From Thermodesulfobacteriota bacterium (GTDB lineage: Bacteria > Desulfobacterota > DSM-4660 > Desulfatiglandales > Desulfatiglandaceae), in the NCBI GenBank assembly GCA_028278625.1, contig JANQDY010000109.1:1-64000 (forward strand): DNA of 64,000 nt. The letters run 5' to 3'. Below are positions 17,498 through 25,740 of this stretch, piece by piece; positions within the stretch are counted from its first letter, which is position 1; every line of letters starts with the position of its first letter. A program made the translations under genes and the position numbers. The notes under the pieces are model-generated. The model had not been told where the DNA came from. It was given only the letters and a program-made list of their open reading frames with translations, and did no database searches.

Positions 17498-18577
17498 ATG
17501 AAAAAAAGAATGACCCTTTTGGTTGCAAGTTTGATGATCATGGCAATCTGGTGTGGCCAACCGTCATGGGCCAAAAAGCCTTCCCTTGATGCCTGGAAAC
17601 CGGCATTTGATCCTTCGACGGCCAAGTACAAATGTGTCGTCTCCAATGTGTCCCACCCTGCCATTATGGGCGTTTACGCGGGCTTTGCCATTCGGGACGC
17701 CCTCTGGAAGGCCACCGACGGTCAGATCTACTTTGATTACAAACCCTTTTCCATGCTCGGCGGTGAAGTGGAAGTCCTTAACCAGCTGCAAATGGGCGCA
17801 ATCCAGGGAATGAGTGTCAGTTCGGTGGCCTCCACAAACCTGGGGCCCAGATTCGGAATTGTAAACCTTCCGTTTTTGATAAACACAAATGAGAAGCTGG
17901 AAAAATTCATTTCAAACGAAAAACTGTATCAGCACTTTTTGATGGCCATGGATCATCAAAATATCGTGGCCCTGGATGTGACCACGTACGGGAGCTATGG
18001 CTGGGCCAGTACCATACCCATCGCCACCACCGCCGACATGAAGAAAGCCAAGTTTCGAATTGCGGAGGCGGCCGTTAACCAGTTGACCTATAAATCATGG
18101 GGAGTCAATCCGGTTCCCATGCCCTGGCCCGATGTTCCCGTGGCCTTAAAACAGGGTGTGATCACCGCCCTGGACCACACGGACCTGGTATGCGATCTGA
18201 CCAAGAAATTCGACGTCGCCAAGTTCTACACGGAAATCAACTATGCCAAGGGATTGTTTATCTGGATTTTCAATAAGGCCTGGCTCGATTCACTGCCAAA
18301 GGATTTAAAAAGAACCTTTGTATCAGTGGTGCACGATGTATGCGCCGAGTACCGCGCCAAAGGGGCTCTGCAAGAGATTGAGGTCAGGAATCGACTGAAG
18401 GAGGAGGGCATCAAGCTGCTGAAAATCCCGCAAAACGAGATGATCATTCTGCAAAGAGAGGGGGACCGGGTGCACGAAGCATACAGCGGTGAAATCAATC
18501 GGCTATATCCGGGGGATACCTACCGTCCGGACAATTATCTGGAAGAAGTGCAGGTGTTTCTGGGCTACGGCCAATGA
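17498..18577 (+). CDS. DctP-type TRAP transporter substrate-binding protein
   Basis: A 359-residue periplasmic solute receptor. A Sec signal peptide ends near PSWAKK. The DctP fold is recognisable from KPFSMLGGEVEVLNQLQMGA (residues about 85-105), FRIAEAAVNQ and the ligand-clamp region PMPWPDVPVALKQGVITALD. TRAP receptors deliver organic acids to a DctQ/DctM permease. Neither permease gene is in this window, so this is either an orphan receptor or it uses a permease elsewhere. The AAGGAGAG site is well placed. The next gene, a beta-hydroxyacid dehydrogenase, starts 171 bp later and could metabolise the imported acid. Confidence 0.85.
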   Translation: MKKRMTLLVASLMIMAIWCGQPSWAKKPSLDAWKPAFDPSTAKYKCVVSNVSHPAIMGVYAGFAIRDALWKATDGQIYFDYKPFSMLGGEVEVLNQLQMGAIQGMSVSSVASTNLGPRFGIVNLPFLINTNEKLEKFISNEKLYQHFLMAMDHQNIVALDVTTYGSYGWASTIPIATTADMKKAKFRIAEAAVNQLTYKSWGVNPVPMPWPDVPVALKQGVITALDHTDLVCDLTKKFDVAKFYTEINYAKGLFIWIFNKAWLDSLPKDLKRTFVSVVHDVCAEYRAKGALQEIEVRNRLKEEGIKLLKIPQNEMIILQREGDRVHEAYSGEINRLYPGDTYRPDNYLEEVQVFLGYGQ

Positions 18578-18748
18578 GGCCATTCTTCACCATGCCCTCT
18601 CTCGAGGGTTTTGGGGATCGTGAAGGAGCCTCCTTTTAAGAAATCAAATCATCAGGGAATCACCCGACCGGGGGATGACGCCGGATCATCTGGCGCTTAT
18701 AATCGCATTTTCATTGATTCTAGGTGCACAGAGTTAAATGGAGATAAA

Positions 18749-19624
18749 ATGATCATGGCGAAAATGGAAAACATCGGATTCTTGGGTACGGGGACCATGG
18801 GGCTCCCCATGGCAATAAACATTGTCCGGGCCGGCTTTCCCCTGATGATATACAATCGAACAAAGGAGAAGGCCGCACCGGCCCTGAAAGCGGGAGCAAC
18901 GGCGGCCGAGTCTCCCTCGTCACTTTTCGAGTGGGCGGATACGGTCATCATGATGTTGAGCGGGCCGTCAGCCGTCGATGAGACACTTGCGTCGCTCACG
19001 CAACGGGATAAAAATGGGCTTAAGGGGAAGGTCCTGGTAAACATGGGCACCAATCCGCCGGTCTTTTCCCGACGCCTGTCGGAGCGGCTTGCAAAGGCAG
19101 GAGCGGCCTTTGTGGATGCGCCGGTATCCGGAACCTCGGTTCAGGCCGAGCAAGGTGCCTTGCTGGTCATGGCCAGCGGTCCGGACCGCCTCCTTCAAAA
19201 ATTTGCCCCTCTCTTTCAAGCGGTGGGAAGTCACGTGGTTCCCTGCGGCCCGGTTCCCAATGGGGGAATGATGAAACTGGCGGTGAATATCGTCTTGTCT
19301 ACAGCGCTCTCAGGACTGATGGAAGGGGCCCATTTTGCACAAAGGGCAGATCTGGATCTCAGAACCTTTTTTGGCCTGCTTTTGAACGGTCCCCTCAAGA
19401 ATGACATGTTTGCCATCAAGGCCAAGAAGATCATGGAACAGGACTATGCACCGCAAGCCTCCATCGGCACCGTTCATGAAATGCTCAAACACATCATGGA
19501 TACGGCCTATGAGACGGGAGCTTATATCCCAAACACCGCTTCCAGCATGAACCTGATCCGAACCGCCATGAATATGGGGCTGTCCCATGAAGATGCCTGT
19601 GCTGCGATCAAAGTCTTTTCTTGA
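18749..19624 (+). CDS. NAD(P)-dependent beta-hydroxyacid dehydrogenase
   Basis: A 291-residue oxidoreductase of the 3-hydroxyisobutyrate dehydrogenase/tartronate semialdehyde reductase family. The Rossmann motif GFLGTGTMGLPMA is at the N-terminus, the substrate motif DAPVSGTSVQAEQGAL near residue 118, and the catalytic Lys in GGMMKLAVNI near residue 172. The start is ATG 18749 with GGAGA close upstream; 46 upstream codons are in frame but not conserved in style. It could reduce or oxidise 3-hydroxy acids such as 3-hydroxyisobutyrate or glycerate. The exact substrate is undetermined; the TRAP receptor upstream suggests a carboxylic acid. Confidence 0.88.
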   Translation: MIMAKMENIGFLGTGTMGLPMAINIVRAGFPLMIYNRTKEKAAPALKAGATAAESPSSLFEWADTVIMMLSGPSAVDETLASLTQRDKNGLKGKVLVNMGTNPPVFSRRLSERLAKAGAAFVDAPVSGTSVQAEQGALLVMASGPDRLLQKFAPLFQAVGSHVVPCGPVPNGGMMKLAVNIVLSTALSGLMEGAHFAQRADLDLRTFFGLLLNGPLKNDMFAIKAKKIMEQDYAPQASIGTVHEMLKHIMDTAYETGAYIPNTASSMNLIRTAMNMGLSHEDACAAIKVFS

Positions 19625-19858
19625 GGAAAACCACCGCCTGACCATAAAATCAGCGCACCCTCACCCATATCAGCTTTTCTGAGCTCTCCTTCAAATTCCC
19701 AACGTGCTGAACCCACGGTTAAATCTCCCCATCATTGCAGTGTGCAACCCCTTTTGAACCGGTCATGGATCAAATGTGTCTCCCATGACACGGCGCTTGT
19801 TTTGAATTGACAATTCTGCTAATGCTGGACAAATGATTTCACAGCGGGAGCATCAGAT

Positions 19859-20551
19859 ATGCACACTAAAGAAACCTTCACCTTTGATCAGTTGTTGAAT
19901 GGGCTGGGACCGATTGTTTTTGAGAGTATCAAGATTCCCTTTGGGATTTTCGACAAATTTCACAGGGTCCTATGGGCCAACGAAGGATTGGCGGCCCTTC
20001 ATCGGGTGTCGCCGGAAACCCTCATGGGAAACATATGCCACCGTGTGATCCATGGGAGAACGGAACCGTGTGAGGATTGTACCGTTCGAAAGGTCCTTCA
20101 AACAGGAAAAATAGATATCAGTGAGCAATGGTTTGAGTTTGCCAATGGAAAGAGGATCTGGGGCGAAGTTCACAACTATCCCATTCGCGGAAACGATGGG
20201 GATGTTGCCGCTGTTGTCACCCTCGGTTTTGATGTGACCGACCGGAAGAACAGGATAGAGGTGCTGAAAAACTACTCCAAATATCTCTCCAGTGAATTGC
20301 ATGTTCAAAAGGAGGGGGGGCAAAAGATCCGATTAAATGATAGTGATATAAAGATCACCGTAGAACTCTCCAACAGGGAAAACGAGATTCTCCGACTGAT
20401 CACCGAAGGGTACACCAACGTACAAATCGCATCACTTCTGTCGATCACCACAAACACGGTGAAAACCCACGTAACCAGCATATTCAACAAAATGGGTGTC
20501 AACGACCGGACCCAGGCGGCGGTCATCGCCACCCGGGAGAACATCGTATAA
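19859..20551 (+). CDS. PAS-LuxR transcription regulator
   Basis: A 230-residue one-component regulator: an N-terminal PAS domain (about residues 20-128) and a C-terminal LuxR-type helix-turn-helix (LSNRENEILRLITEGYTNVQ ... NTVKTHVTSIFNKMGV). The PAS domain carries CHRVIHGRTEPCEDCTV, a Cys-rich loop found in a subset of PAS domains that may bind metal or sense redox state. No receiver or kinase domain is present. GGGAG lies nine bases before the ATG. The metallo-hydrolase gene follows after 20 bp and is probably co-transcribed. Confidence 0.88.
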   Translation: MHTKETFTFDQLLNGLGPIVFESIKIPFGIFDKFHRVLWANEGLAALHRVSPETLMGNICHRVIHGRTEPCEDCTVRKVLQTGKIDISEQWFEFANGKRIWGEVHNYPIRGNDGDVAAVVTLGFDVTDRKNRIEVLKNYSKYLSSELHVQKEGGQKIRLNDSDIKITVELSNRENEILRLITEGYTNVQIASLLSITTNTVKTHVTSIFNKMGVNDRTQAAVIATRENIV

Positions 20552-20571
20552 GGAAGGGAGAAAGTCAGCAA

Positions 20572-21321
20572 ATGAACATTCATATCCTCGGAAATGGCGG
20601 GGCCTTAAATGATGGATTGCCCTACAACGCTTTCATGGTCAATGAAGAACTGTTGTGCGAAACCCCTCCGGACATCATGTTATCCATCAAACGGGATCGT
20701 GTGAGACTTCACTGTATCAAGACCGTCTATATTTCACACCTGCACGGAGATCATGTGTTTGGTTTTCCATTCTTGGTGCTGTCGGCGTTCTTCAGCCACG
20801 TGACGGAAAACAAAAGTATTTCCTATAAAATCGTCGGCCCCAAAGGAATTGGGTCCATGTGCCGGGATCTCGTTGAAAGGGCATTCACGTCGAATCACCC
20901 CTGCATTTCGTGGATGAAGCGCCATTGCACTTTTGCCGAAATCGAAAGCAACTCCAGAGTGGCGCTGTTGGAAGGCTTTGAGACAACTTTCTTCGAACTC
21001 GATCATCTTTTGGAAACCTACGGATTTCTGGTCAAAGATGCGGATGGAAAAGTCCCTTTTGCTTATGTGGCCGATACCCGCTGGTGTGACGAGATCCCTC
21101 GAGTCCTTGAACAAGGTCCTCTCGTTGTGCTCATTGATTTAAACGGCGAGGATGATGATCCGGAACCCGTGCACCTGTCCCGAAAGGAGCTGAAAGAAAA
21201 GGCGCTTCCCATCACAGGTCAAAACACCGTTTATTACGGCACACATCTAAAACAGGCGTTTCAGCCTCAAGACAGTCTTATTCAATGCGCCGGCCCCGGT
21301 TCCGGCATCAACATCGGCTGA
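20572..21321 (+). CDS. MBL-fold metallo-hydrolase
   Basis: A 249-residue metallo-beta-lactamase-fold enzyme. The di-metal motif is HLHGDH (about residue 60), followed later by the Asp in YVADTRW and a His near YYGTHLKQ. The size and early motif resemble RNase Z/cAMP-phosphodiesterase-like hydrolases rather than true beta-lactamases. The substrate is unknown. A GGAAGGGAG site precedes the ATG. It is downstream of the PAS-LuxR regulator in the same direction and converges on the cupin gene. Confidence 0.8.
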   Translation: MNIHILGNGGALNDGLPYNAFMVNEELLCETPPDIMLSIKRDRVRLHCIKTVYISHLHGDHVFGFPFLVLSAFFSHVTENKSISYKIVGPKGIGSMCRDLVERAFTSNHPCISWMKRHCTFAEIESNSRVALLEGFETTFFELDHLLETYGFLVKDADGKVPFAYVADTRWCDEIPRVLEQGPLVVLIDLNGEDDDPEPVHLSRKELKEKALPITGQNTVYYGTHLKQAFQPQDSLIQCAGPGSGINIG

Positions 21322-21335
21322 TTTTCACATAAGCA

Positions 21336-21740
21336 TCAACGGCTCTGCTTGTTCATTCGTGAAAAGTTCTTTTCGGCAATTTCGGTCAACTTTCGAAATT
21401 CTTCTTTGGGGCTGAACTCGATGAGAACGGTGCCGGCTTCAGCGGTCATCGTGTGCCCTGGAGCCATATAGTAAGCCTCTCCCGCATTGACCACATCTTC
21501 GTGATCGTGGTAATGGACGATCATGCGTCCTGCCAGAAAGTATCCCCAATGGGGACACTGACACCGATCATCGGGAAGGCCCTTGAGCAGCTCGGCATCA
21601 TCGAAATCCGATAGATACGTCTCGTAACCGACGCGCATATCGCCCCATTCGGCCTGTTTCCAAATGGCTATTTCAGATTGAACTTTGGTTTCTAACTCCC
21701 GGAGTAGTGCGTGCTTAACTCTTGGGCTGTGGTTTATCAT
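21336..21740 (-). CDS. Small cupin-like protein
   Basis: A 134-residue protein with a cupin-like segment CQCPHWGYFLAGRMIVHYHD followed by NAGEAYYMAPGHT, the usual His-bearing strand plus the Gly/Pro-rich second motif. AAGAAGGAGGA gives an excellent start at 21740. Such single-domain cupins bind a metal and a small ligand or act as sensors; no function can be given. It follows the SPL-like radical SAM gene by 33 bp in the opposite order of transcription (this gene is upstream), so the two may be co-transcribed. Confidence 0.6.
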   Translation of the reverse strand: MINHSPRVKHALLRELETKVQSEIAIWKQAEWGDMRVGYETYLSDFDDAELLKGLPDDRCQCPHWGYFLAGRMIVHYHDHEDVVNAGEAYYMAPGHTMTAEAGTVLIEFSPKEEFRKLTEIAEKNFSRMNKQSR

Positions 21741-21773
21741 CGTTCCTCCTTCTTGCCCAATAGGCGAAAAGGT

Positions 21774-22568
21774 TTACAAATGGATGTTCAAGTTCAGATT
21801 GCGATCCCTTTTAAGCAATTCCAGATTTTCCCTTATTTCCGTCCAATACCTGTGATCTTTGGAGAATATTAACGGTTCAATCCGTCCAACCAAATCCGGA
21901 AACCGGATATCCAGAATCTGTTTCATGTTCAACCAGTTTTGCCCTGTGCCATCAAGAATGCTGAGGCCGTATATCCAGATGACTTCGGCGTACGGTTCCA
22001 GCTTTTCAATCAATGGTATGGCATCCGTAATATAGGGAATAACAGGACAAAGCAGTGCTCCCGTCCGCACGCCTTCCTCTTTCAAGCGGTGAAGTGCTGC
22101 GATTCTCTTCTCGGTGTCCATGGTATGGGCCTCAAAGAGCCTGCGTGTCCGATTGTCGTTGAAAGCAACCGATACGCTGACGGCAGCGTCATTCATTTCT
22201 TTCAGAATATCCATATCACGGCAAACCAAGTCGGACTTTGTGAGAATACTTGCGGAAAATCCCTTTTCCTGAAAGAGCTCCAAGACTCTCCTGGTTTGTC
22301 GGTATTGCGCTTCGCACGGCTGATAGGGATCCGTGTGGTAGCCCATATAGATTTTCTGGGGGGGTATCTTGTGGATTTCTTCCTTCAGTTGTCCCACTAT
22401 CGCCTTGTGCATGAGAATTTCCTCGGACCAATCCGTTTCGGCTTGGGCAAGGGCATAACAATAGTAGCAATGATGTTCACAGCCGATGTACGGATCAACC
22501 TGATAGTCGAAATTCTCCAGTGTGCACGGGGAGAGAATCGGTCTATCGGTGCACAGAGAGACTTTCAT
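21774..22568 (-). CDS. Radical SAM protein of the SPL-like family
   Basis: A 264-residue radical SAM enzyme. The cluster motif CEHHCYYCYA (CxxxCxxC, about residues 30-39) sits in the context NFDYQVDPYIGCEHHCYYCY, characteristic of the COG1533 group that includes spore photoproduct lyase. Barrel strands such as ILTKSDLVCRD and TGALLCPVIPYITD fit this. Spore formers use SPL for DNA repair, but most members in non-spore formers are of unknown substrate, and the C-terminal SPL substrate Cys is not evident here. No strong ribosome-binding site was found before 22568. Confidence 0.82.
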   Translation of the reverse strand: MKVSLCTDRPILSPCTLENFDYQVDPYIGCEHHCYYCYALAQAETDWSEEILMHKAIVGQLKEEIHKIPPQKIYMGYHTDPYQPCEAQYRQTRRVLELFQEKGFSASILTKSDLVCRDMDILKEMNDAAVSVSVAFNDNRTRRLFEAHTMDTEKRIAALHRLKEEGVRTGALLCPVIPYITDAIPLIEKLEPYAEVIWIYGLSILDGTGQNWLNMKQILDIRFPDLVGRIEPLIFSKDHRYWTEIRENLELLKRDRNLNLNIHL

Positions 22569-22685
22569 CGATTCTACCCCCTTCCGCCGGCCAATGGAAA
22601 ACGCAAAGACAAAGCAAATGCATGCTTGGCCGGGCCCTGTTGTTATACTGAGGGGCCATAATGATAACCGTCTTGGCGTCGCCCG

Positions 22686-23003
22686 CTACGATTTCCGCCA
22701 GCCGGCAGACAGGCCGCCGGGTGTTTCGATTCCCACGCCCACAAACAGCACCTGGCCCTTTTTGCGCCAGCTCAATTCGTATATGGCATCACATTTTTCA
22801 ATTTTCAGGTCGAAGGTACCCGATTCACTTCCATCAGGGTTGTAGTAGGTGATAACATATTCTCCGGGAAAACCGTCTGATGTATCGCCCCTGGCAATAC
22901 CCTTTCCCATTTCTTTTTTGTCCAAACGGGAAGAGTACCAAACGGCTTCAATTTCATTTTCCGTCGGCTTTATTTGATAGTAAACGATTCCGATATCAAT
23001 CAT
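22686..23003 (-). CDS. Conserved-looking hypothetical protein (105 aa)
   Basis: A 105-residue soluble protein with no recognised domain. GGGAG lies eight bases before ATG 23003. The sequence reads as a small beta-rich domain: IVYYQIKPTENEIEAVWYSS, EYVITYYNPDGSES, FDLKIEKCDAIYELSWRKKG. Its ATG overlaps the stop of the 52-residue ORF by ATGA-type overlap (8 bp), so it is the third member of a tightly packed operon with the SRPBCC membrane protein. The spacing suggests a shared role, which I cannot name. Confidence 0.6.
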   Translation of the reverse strand: MIDIGIVYYQIKPTENEIEAVWYSSRLDKKEMGKGIARGDTSDGFPGEYVITYYNPDGSESGTFDLKIEKCDAIYELSWRKKGQVLFVGVGIETPGGLSAGWRKS

Positions 23004-23154
23004 GACTGGCTCCCTGTGCCGGATCGGGTGCGGCGGATTCTTTCCGCTCCCAATACCAAGCATCGGCATCCGCCTCCCAGATCCTGGATTGCATGTTTAG
23101 ACGGTCTTTTTCCTGTTCACTTGATAGAATATACTCAGTATCCATCTTTTTCAT
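22996..23154 (-). CDS. Short coupled ORF, possibly a methyltransferase N-terminal remnant
   Basis: A 52-residue ORF. Its ATG shares one base with the stop of the SRPBCC gene (TGATG), and its own stop lies inside the next gene's start region, so both junctions look translationally coupled. The sequence MDTEYILSSEQEKDRLNMQ followed by SRIWEADADAW resembles the first 40 residues of class I SAM methyltransferases (YxLxxxxxExxRLxxQ), then diverges. It may be a truncated methyltransferase, or a genuine small protein. No frame with the remaining methyltransferase core is visible next to it. Confidence 0.45.
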   Translation of the reverse strand: MKKMDTEYILSSEQEKDRLNMQSRIWEADADAWYWERKESAAPDPAQGASHD

Positions 23155-24026
23155 CAGCGGGCCAACGCAGGTCTTCTCCTTTTCTTAAGCAGCCAACAGC
23201 AGTTGATTGCCACCGCCGAAAACAGGATCATACCGTATGCTGGAACCGGATCAAGGATAAAAAGCGTCCACAACCACAGAAAGGTGTATAAGAGAACCAG
23301 CAGCAGGACTTTTGGCTGCCGGTTGATGATTAACAGCCCCATAATGCCGGCCATTGACAAGAAGATGTCCAGAAACCACATGATATCCGCAGTTGAGGAG
23401 AAGGGGGGCCCGGGTCCCTTTTCTGCGCGGGCCTTGATGCCCATCAGCATGCGTCGTTCCATTATGTAGTGCAGAGGCATCATGAAAAAATACGCCAAAT
23501 GATCCTTCAAGCTTGTGAGCGGCCCGCCGTGGGTGCGGACAATCAATCGTGTTTGTTTGGGATCGATTTCTTCCAGCAGGAAGCAGCCCCAGTTTTCCAA
23601 AACAAAAGACTTTCCCTTATTCACCGCGATCACGGGAAAGCTGTATTCGATGGCGCTTTTGGACGGATCAAGGGATGCCCTGATAATGCGCCCGACTTCC
23701 ATGTCCTTAAACTCGGGCTCGACCCGTTTCCGTTCCCGATATTTGTATCCCAGTGGTTTTTCAATAAACCAGTAGCTGTAAAAACCACCCCTGTCCGCTC
23801 CCAATTGAATCAGCCAATCCCAAACTTTCGAAATGGGCGCATTGATGGTGATACTGCGCGTCGAGCTGATAAATGGTGCCAGGTGGTCACCGGGCGTGGA
23901 CATGGCAAGTTCCCGATCAGTGGCGCCCCAGGTGAAAATCAACGGCTTTATCACCGTGACGCCGATGATCAGCTGAAGAGTGATGATGCCAAGAATGATG
24001 AGAATGAACCTGATGGTTTTGTTCAT
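23154..24026 (-). CDS. SRPBCC-domain membrane protein
   Basis: A 290-residue protein with one N-terminal transmembrane helix (about residues 4-26), an SRPBCC/START-like lipid-binding domain (about 45-190: SITINAPISKVWDWLIQLG, ADRGGFYSYWFIE, and the strand TRLIVRTH), and about three C-terminal hydrophobic helices. The START-like domain is typical of polyketide-cyclase/dehydrase-like proteins that bind hydrophobic ligands. The start could be ATG 24026 or TTG 24044; neither has a good ribosome-binding site. It heads a three-gene operon with the two small ORFs that follow. Confidence 0.75.
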   Translation of the reverse strand: MNKTIRFILIILGIITLQLIIGVTVIKPLIFTWGATDRELAMSTPGDHLAPFISSTRSITINAPISKVWDWLIQLGADRGGFYSYWFIEKPLGYKYRERKRVEPEFKDMEVGRIIRASLDPSKSAIEYSFPVIAVNKGKSFVLENWGCFLLEEIDPKQTRLIVRTHGGPLTSLKDHLAYFFMMPLHYIMERRMLMGIKARAEKGPGPPFSSTADIMWFLDIFLSMAGIMGLLIINRQPKVLLLVLLYTFLWLWTLFILDPVPAYGMILFSAVAINCCWLLKKRRRPALAR

Positions 24027-24335
24027 GTTACGCCCGTGGTTCAACTAACAAGCCGGCCGGACCCCTCGGTATTGAAGAAAAGCTGAAGATGCGATCCCAA
24101 GGCATCTTCAGCTTTCTTTTTTAGCATTCTTCCTTTTAGGACGCTATCCATGACGGAAGTGTGACGGATAAACTCAATATTCTTCAAATTCAGATTTTGA
24201 TGAATAGAGAATCACCATGGACGGGAAACCAAAAAATTCTCCTGTGCCTTCGTCAAGGGATCCTCGTCGAGTTTCCGGATGAACACCTTACCGATGGCTT
24301 GGCTGGGGCAGAGCCCTCTATGGTCAGAGCCAAGA
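24027..24335. other. Intergenic region downstream of the restriction-modification-like island
   Basis: A 309-bp gap containing a strong hairpin (24079-24122). A 74-codon ORF on the plus strand (24161-24385) runs into the opposite-strand gene; it lacks recognisable features and was not called. Nothing else was seen. Confidence 0.5.
24079..24122. terminator. Strong intrinsic terminator hairpin
   Basis: Perfect 14-bp stem, AAAGCTGAAGATGC at 24079-24092 and its complement at 24102-24115, with a 9-base loop and CTTTTTT on the plus strand. The A-rich left flank also gives a shorter T-rich tail on the minus strand, so it may work both ways. It closes the minus-strand restriction-modification-like operon before the SRPBCC operon. 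Confidence 0.8.
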
Positions 24336-24689
24336 TTATTCAAGGATTCTTCTCTGACATTTCGGGCAGTGTTTTTTCTCAATAACGATCTTATAATTCA
24401 CTCCGGTTAACGCGCATCCGCAGGTTTCACACAGAATGCCTTTCTTTTTCATATAGACTTTGGAGACTTTAAGGCTGAGCCAAAAATATCCCATTAATAC
24501 TGCAAAAAAAGCAAAAAGAACGGATATTCTCAGGACAAAAGAAATTGTTGTGGGATCAATATGGCTGATAACCTTAATTCCGGCCATGATAATTATAAAA
24601 AGAACAAAAACAAACAAAAGCGCAATAATATCTCCGAAATTTCTTGCAAATTCCGTTCGCTTTCGAAATTCGTGTGATGTTACGGTCAT
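24336..24689 (-). CDS. Small membrane protein with C-terminal zinc ribbon
   Basis: A 117-residue protein with two or three hydrophobic segments (IIALLFVFVLFIIIMAGIKV; then ISFVLRISVLFAFFAVLMGY) and a cytoplasmic C-terminal zinc-ribbon: CETCGC ... CPKC, with 16-17 residues between the pairs. The family is unrecognised. It begins 7 bp after the stop of the PD-(D/E)XK nuclease gene, and its base composition is visibly more A+T-rich than most of the window. It is probably the third gene of the restriction-modification-like operon and could tether or inhibit the system, but this is inference. Confidence 0.65.
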   Translation of the reverse strand: MTVTSHEFRKRTEFARNFGDIIALLFVFVLFIIIMAGIKVISHIDPTTISFVLRISVLFAFFAVLMGYFWLSLKVSKVYMKKKGILCETCGCALTGVNYKIVIEKKHCPKCQRRILE

Positions 24690-24696
24690 ATAAATA

Positions 24697-25740
24697 TCAT
24701 TTCGCTTTGAACTCTTTCAGACGAGTACAATCAACAAGCCGATCCAGTGTTTTTGCTGTAAACACCTTTCCCCGCGTCGCAAGAATCATTTTCTTCATAT
24801 CTTCCCGGCGGACCCCGAAACCCCTCCCGCCGATACATGCAATGACTTCAAATTTGGGATTATCCGAAGAACGTCCGGCAATACTTAATTCACCAAGATG
24901 TTGAATGCGAGTTACTTTGTCGCGGGCGGTGCCATCATCTTCCGTGATTTTCGCTTCGATAATGATTTGGGGATTGAACTCACTGGGAATAATGAAGTCC
25001 GGTGTTTGATCGAAATCCGCGATTCGTTCCGCCCGTTTGGTTTTTCGGAAGCTGATACCCGCCTCGGCAAGTACCTGCTCGATTGCGGACTCAAGGCTAT
25101 CACCGATGAGTTCACTTACGGAGTCCCTATGTCCGGCAAAAGGCCTTCCAAGAAATCGTTCATAGAGCAGCATGGCATAAGGAACCCCTAATCCTGCCAA
25201 ACTTCCGATGCTGTAAAAACCGTGTTTGGTATCGGCCTTGTCCAGGCGATGCAGTTGTTCCTCGTCTACTTTGGGGGCACCGGACTGAAGTAATTGGCAT
25301 GCGGTTTTGACCATTGCTTTGAGGCGTTCATTGGTAACCCCGTTGGTGTTGAGTTTCGATTCAGGGTTCATTCGAACCTTCCGATCCAGCGATCGTACGA
25401 AGCCTTGTGTAACCGAGACGCCCGTTCTCTGTGCGGTGACATAACCCCATTCAGGCGGTGTAAAACCGAGCATGGACCGTAGCACCACAATCGAAATCGG
25501 TTCAGAAACCATTACCCGGAAGACTTTTTCGAGATCGAAGAATGTAAAACCAGCGGTCGCCATCTTCAGGGCTTCGTATCCCCTCTCAAATACGGGATAT
25601 TCAACAAAGCCATGGCCTTTCGGCATGACGAGAAATTCGGATTCAAGACATGAGAATACAGGATCTACATAGCTTTCAGGGTCCTTTAGGACTTCTTCCA
25701 AGGTAACTTCAAAAGGAAACGTCGTCATATTCTGCTCCAT
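24697..25740 (-). CDS. PD-(D/E)XK restriction endonuclease-like protein
   Basis: A 347-residue protein that I read as the nuclease of a restriction-modification-like pair. The catalytic signature is visible: QTPDFIIP, then twelve residues, then IIIEAKITEDDG, giving Asp248, Glu262 and Lys264 in PD...EXK order. The first 200 residues are helical with no recognised domain and may read the DNA target. The start is ATG 25740 with AAAGGG; ATG 25728 has GGAG and is also possible. Either way it overlaps the 3' end of the methyltransferase gene by 20-32 bp, so the two are coupled. Fold and partner point to DNA cleavage; the recognition site is unknown. Confidence 0.75.
   Translation of the reverse strand: MEQNMTTFPFEVTLEEVLKDPESYVDPVFSCLESEFLVMPKGHGFVEYPVFERGYEALKMATAGFTFFDLEKVFRVMVSEPISIVVLRSMLGFTPPEWGYVTAQRTGVSVTQGFVRSLDRKVRMNPESKLNTNGVTNERLKAMVKTACQLLQSGAPKVDEEQLHRLDKADTKHGFYSIGSLAGLGVPYAMLLYERFLGRPFAGHRDSVSELIGDSLESAIEQVLAEAGISFRKTKRAERIADFDQTPDFIIPSEFNPQIIIEAKITEDDGTARDKVTRIQHLGELSIAGRSSDNPKFEVIACIGGRGFGVRREDMKKMILATRGKVFTAKTLDRLVDCTRLKEFKAK

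Noticed and set aside
19807..19835. TTGACA upstream of the PAS-LuxR gene as a promoter
   Set aside because: The -35 is perfect, but the sequence 16-18 bp downstream (CAAATG) is a poor -10, so I do not list it.
24161..24385. 74-codon ORF on the plus strand beside the restriction-modification-like island
   Set aside because: It overlaps the opposite-strand membrane gene, crosses the terminator region, has no ribosome-binding site and shows no recognisable feature.
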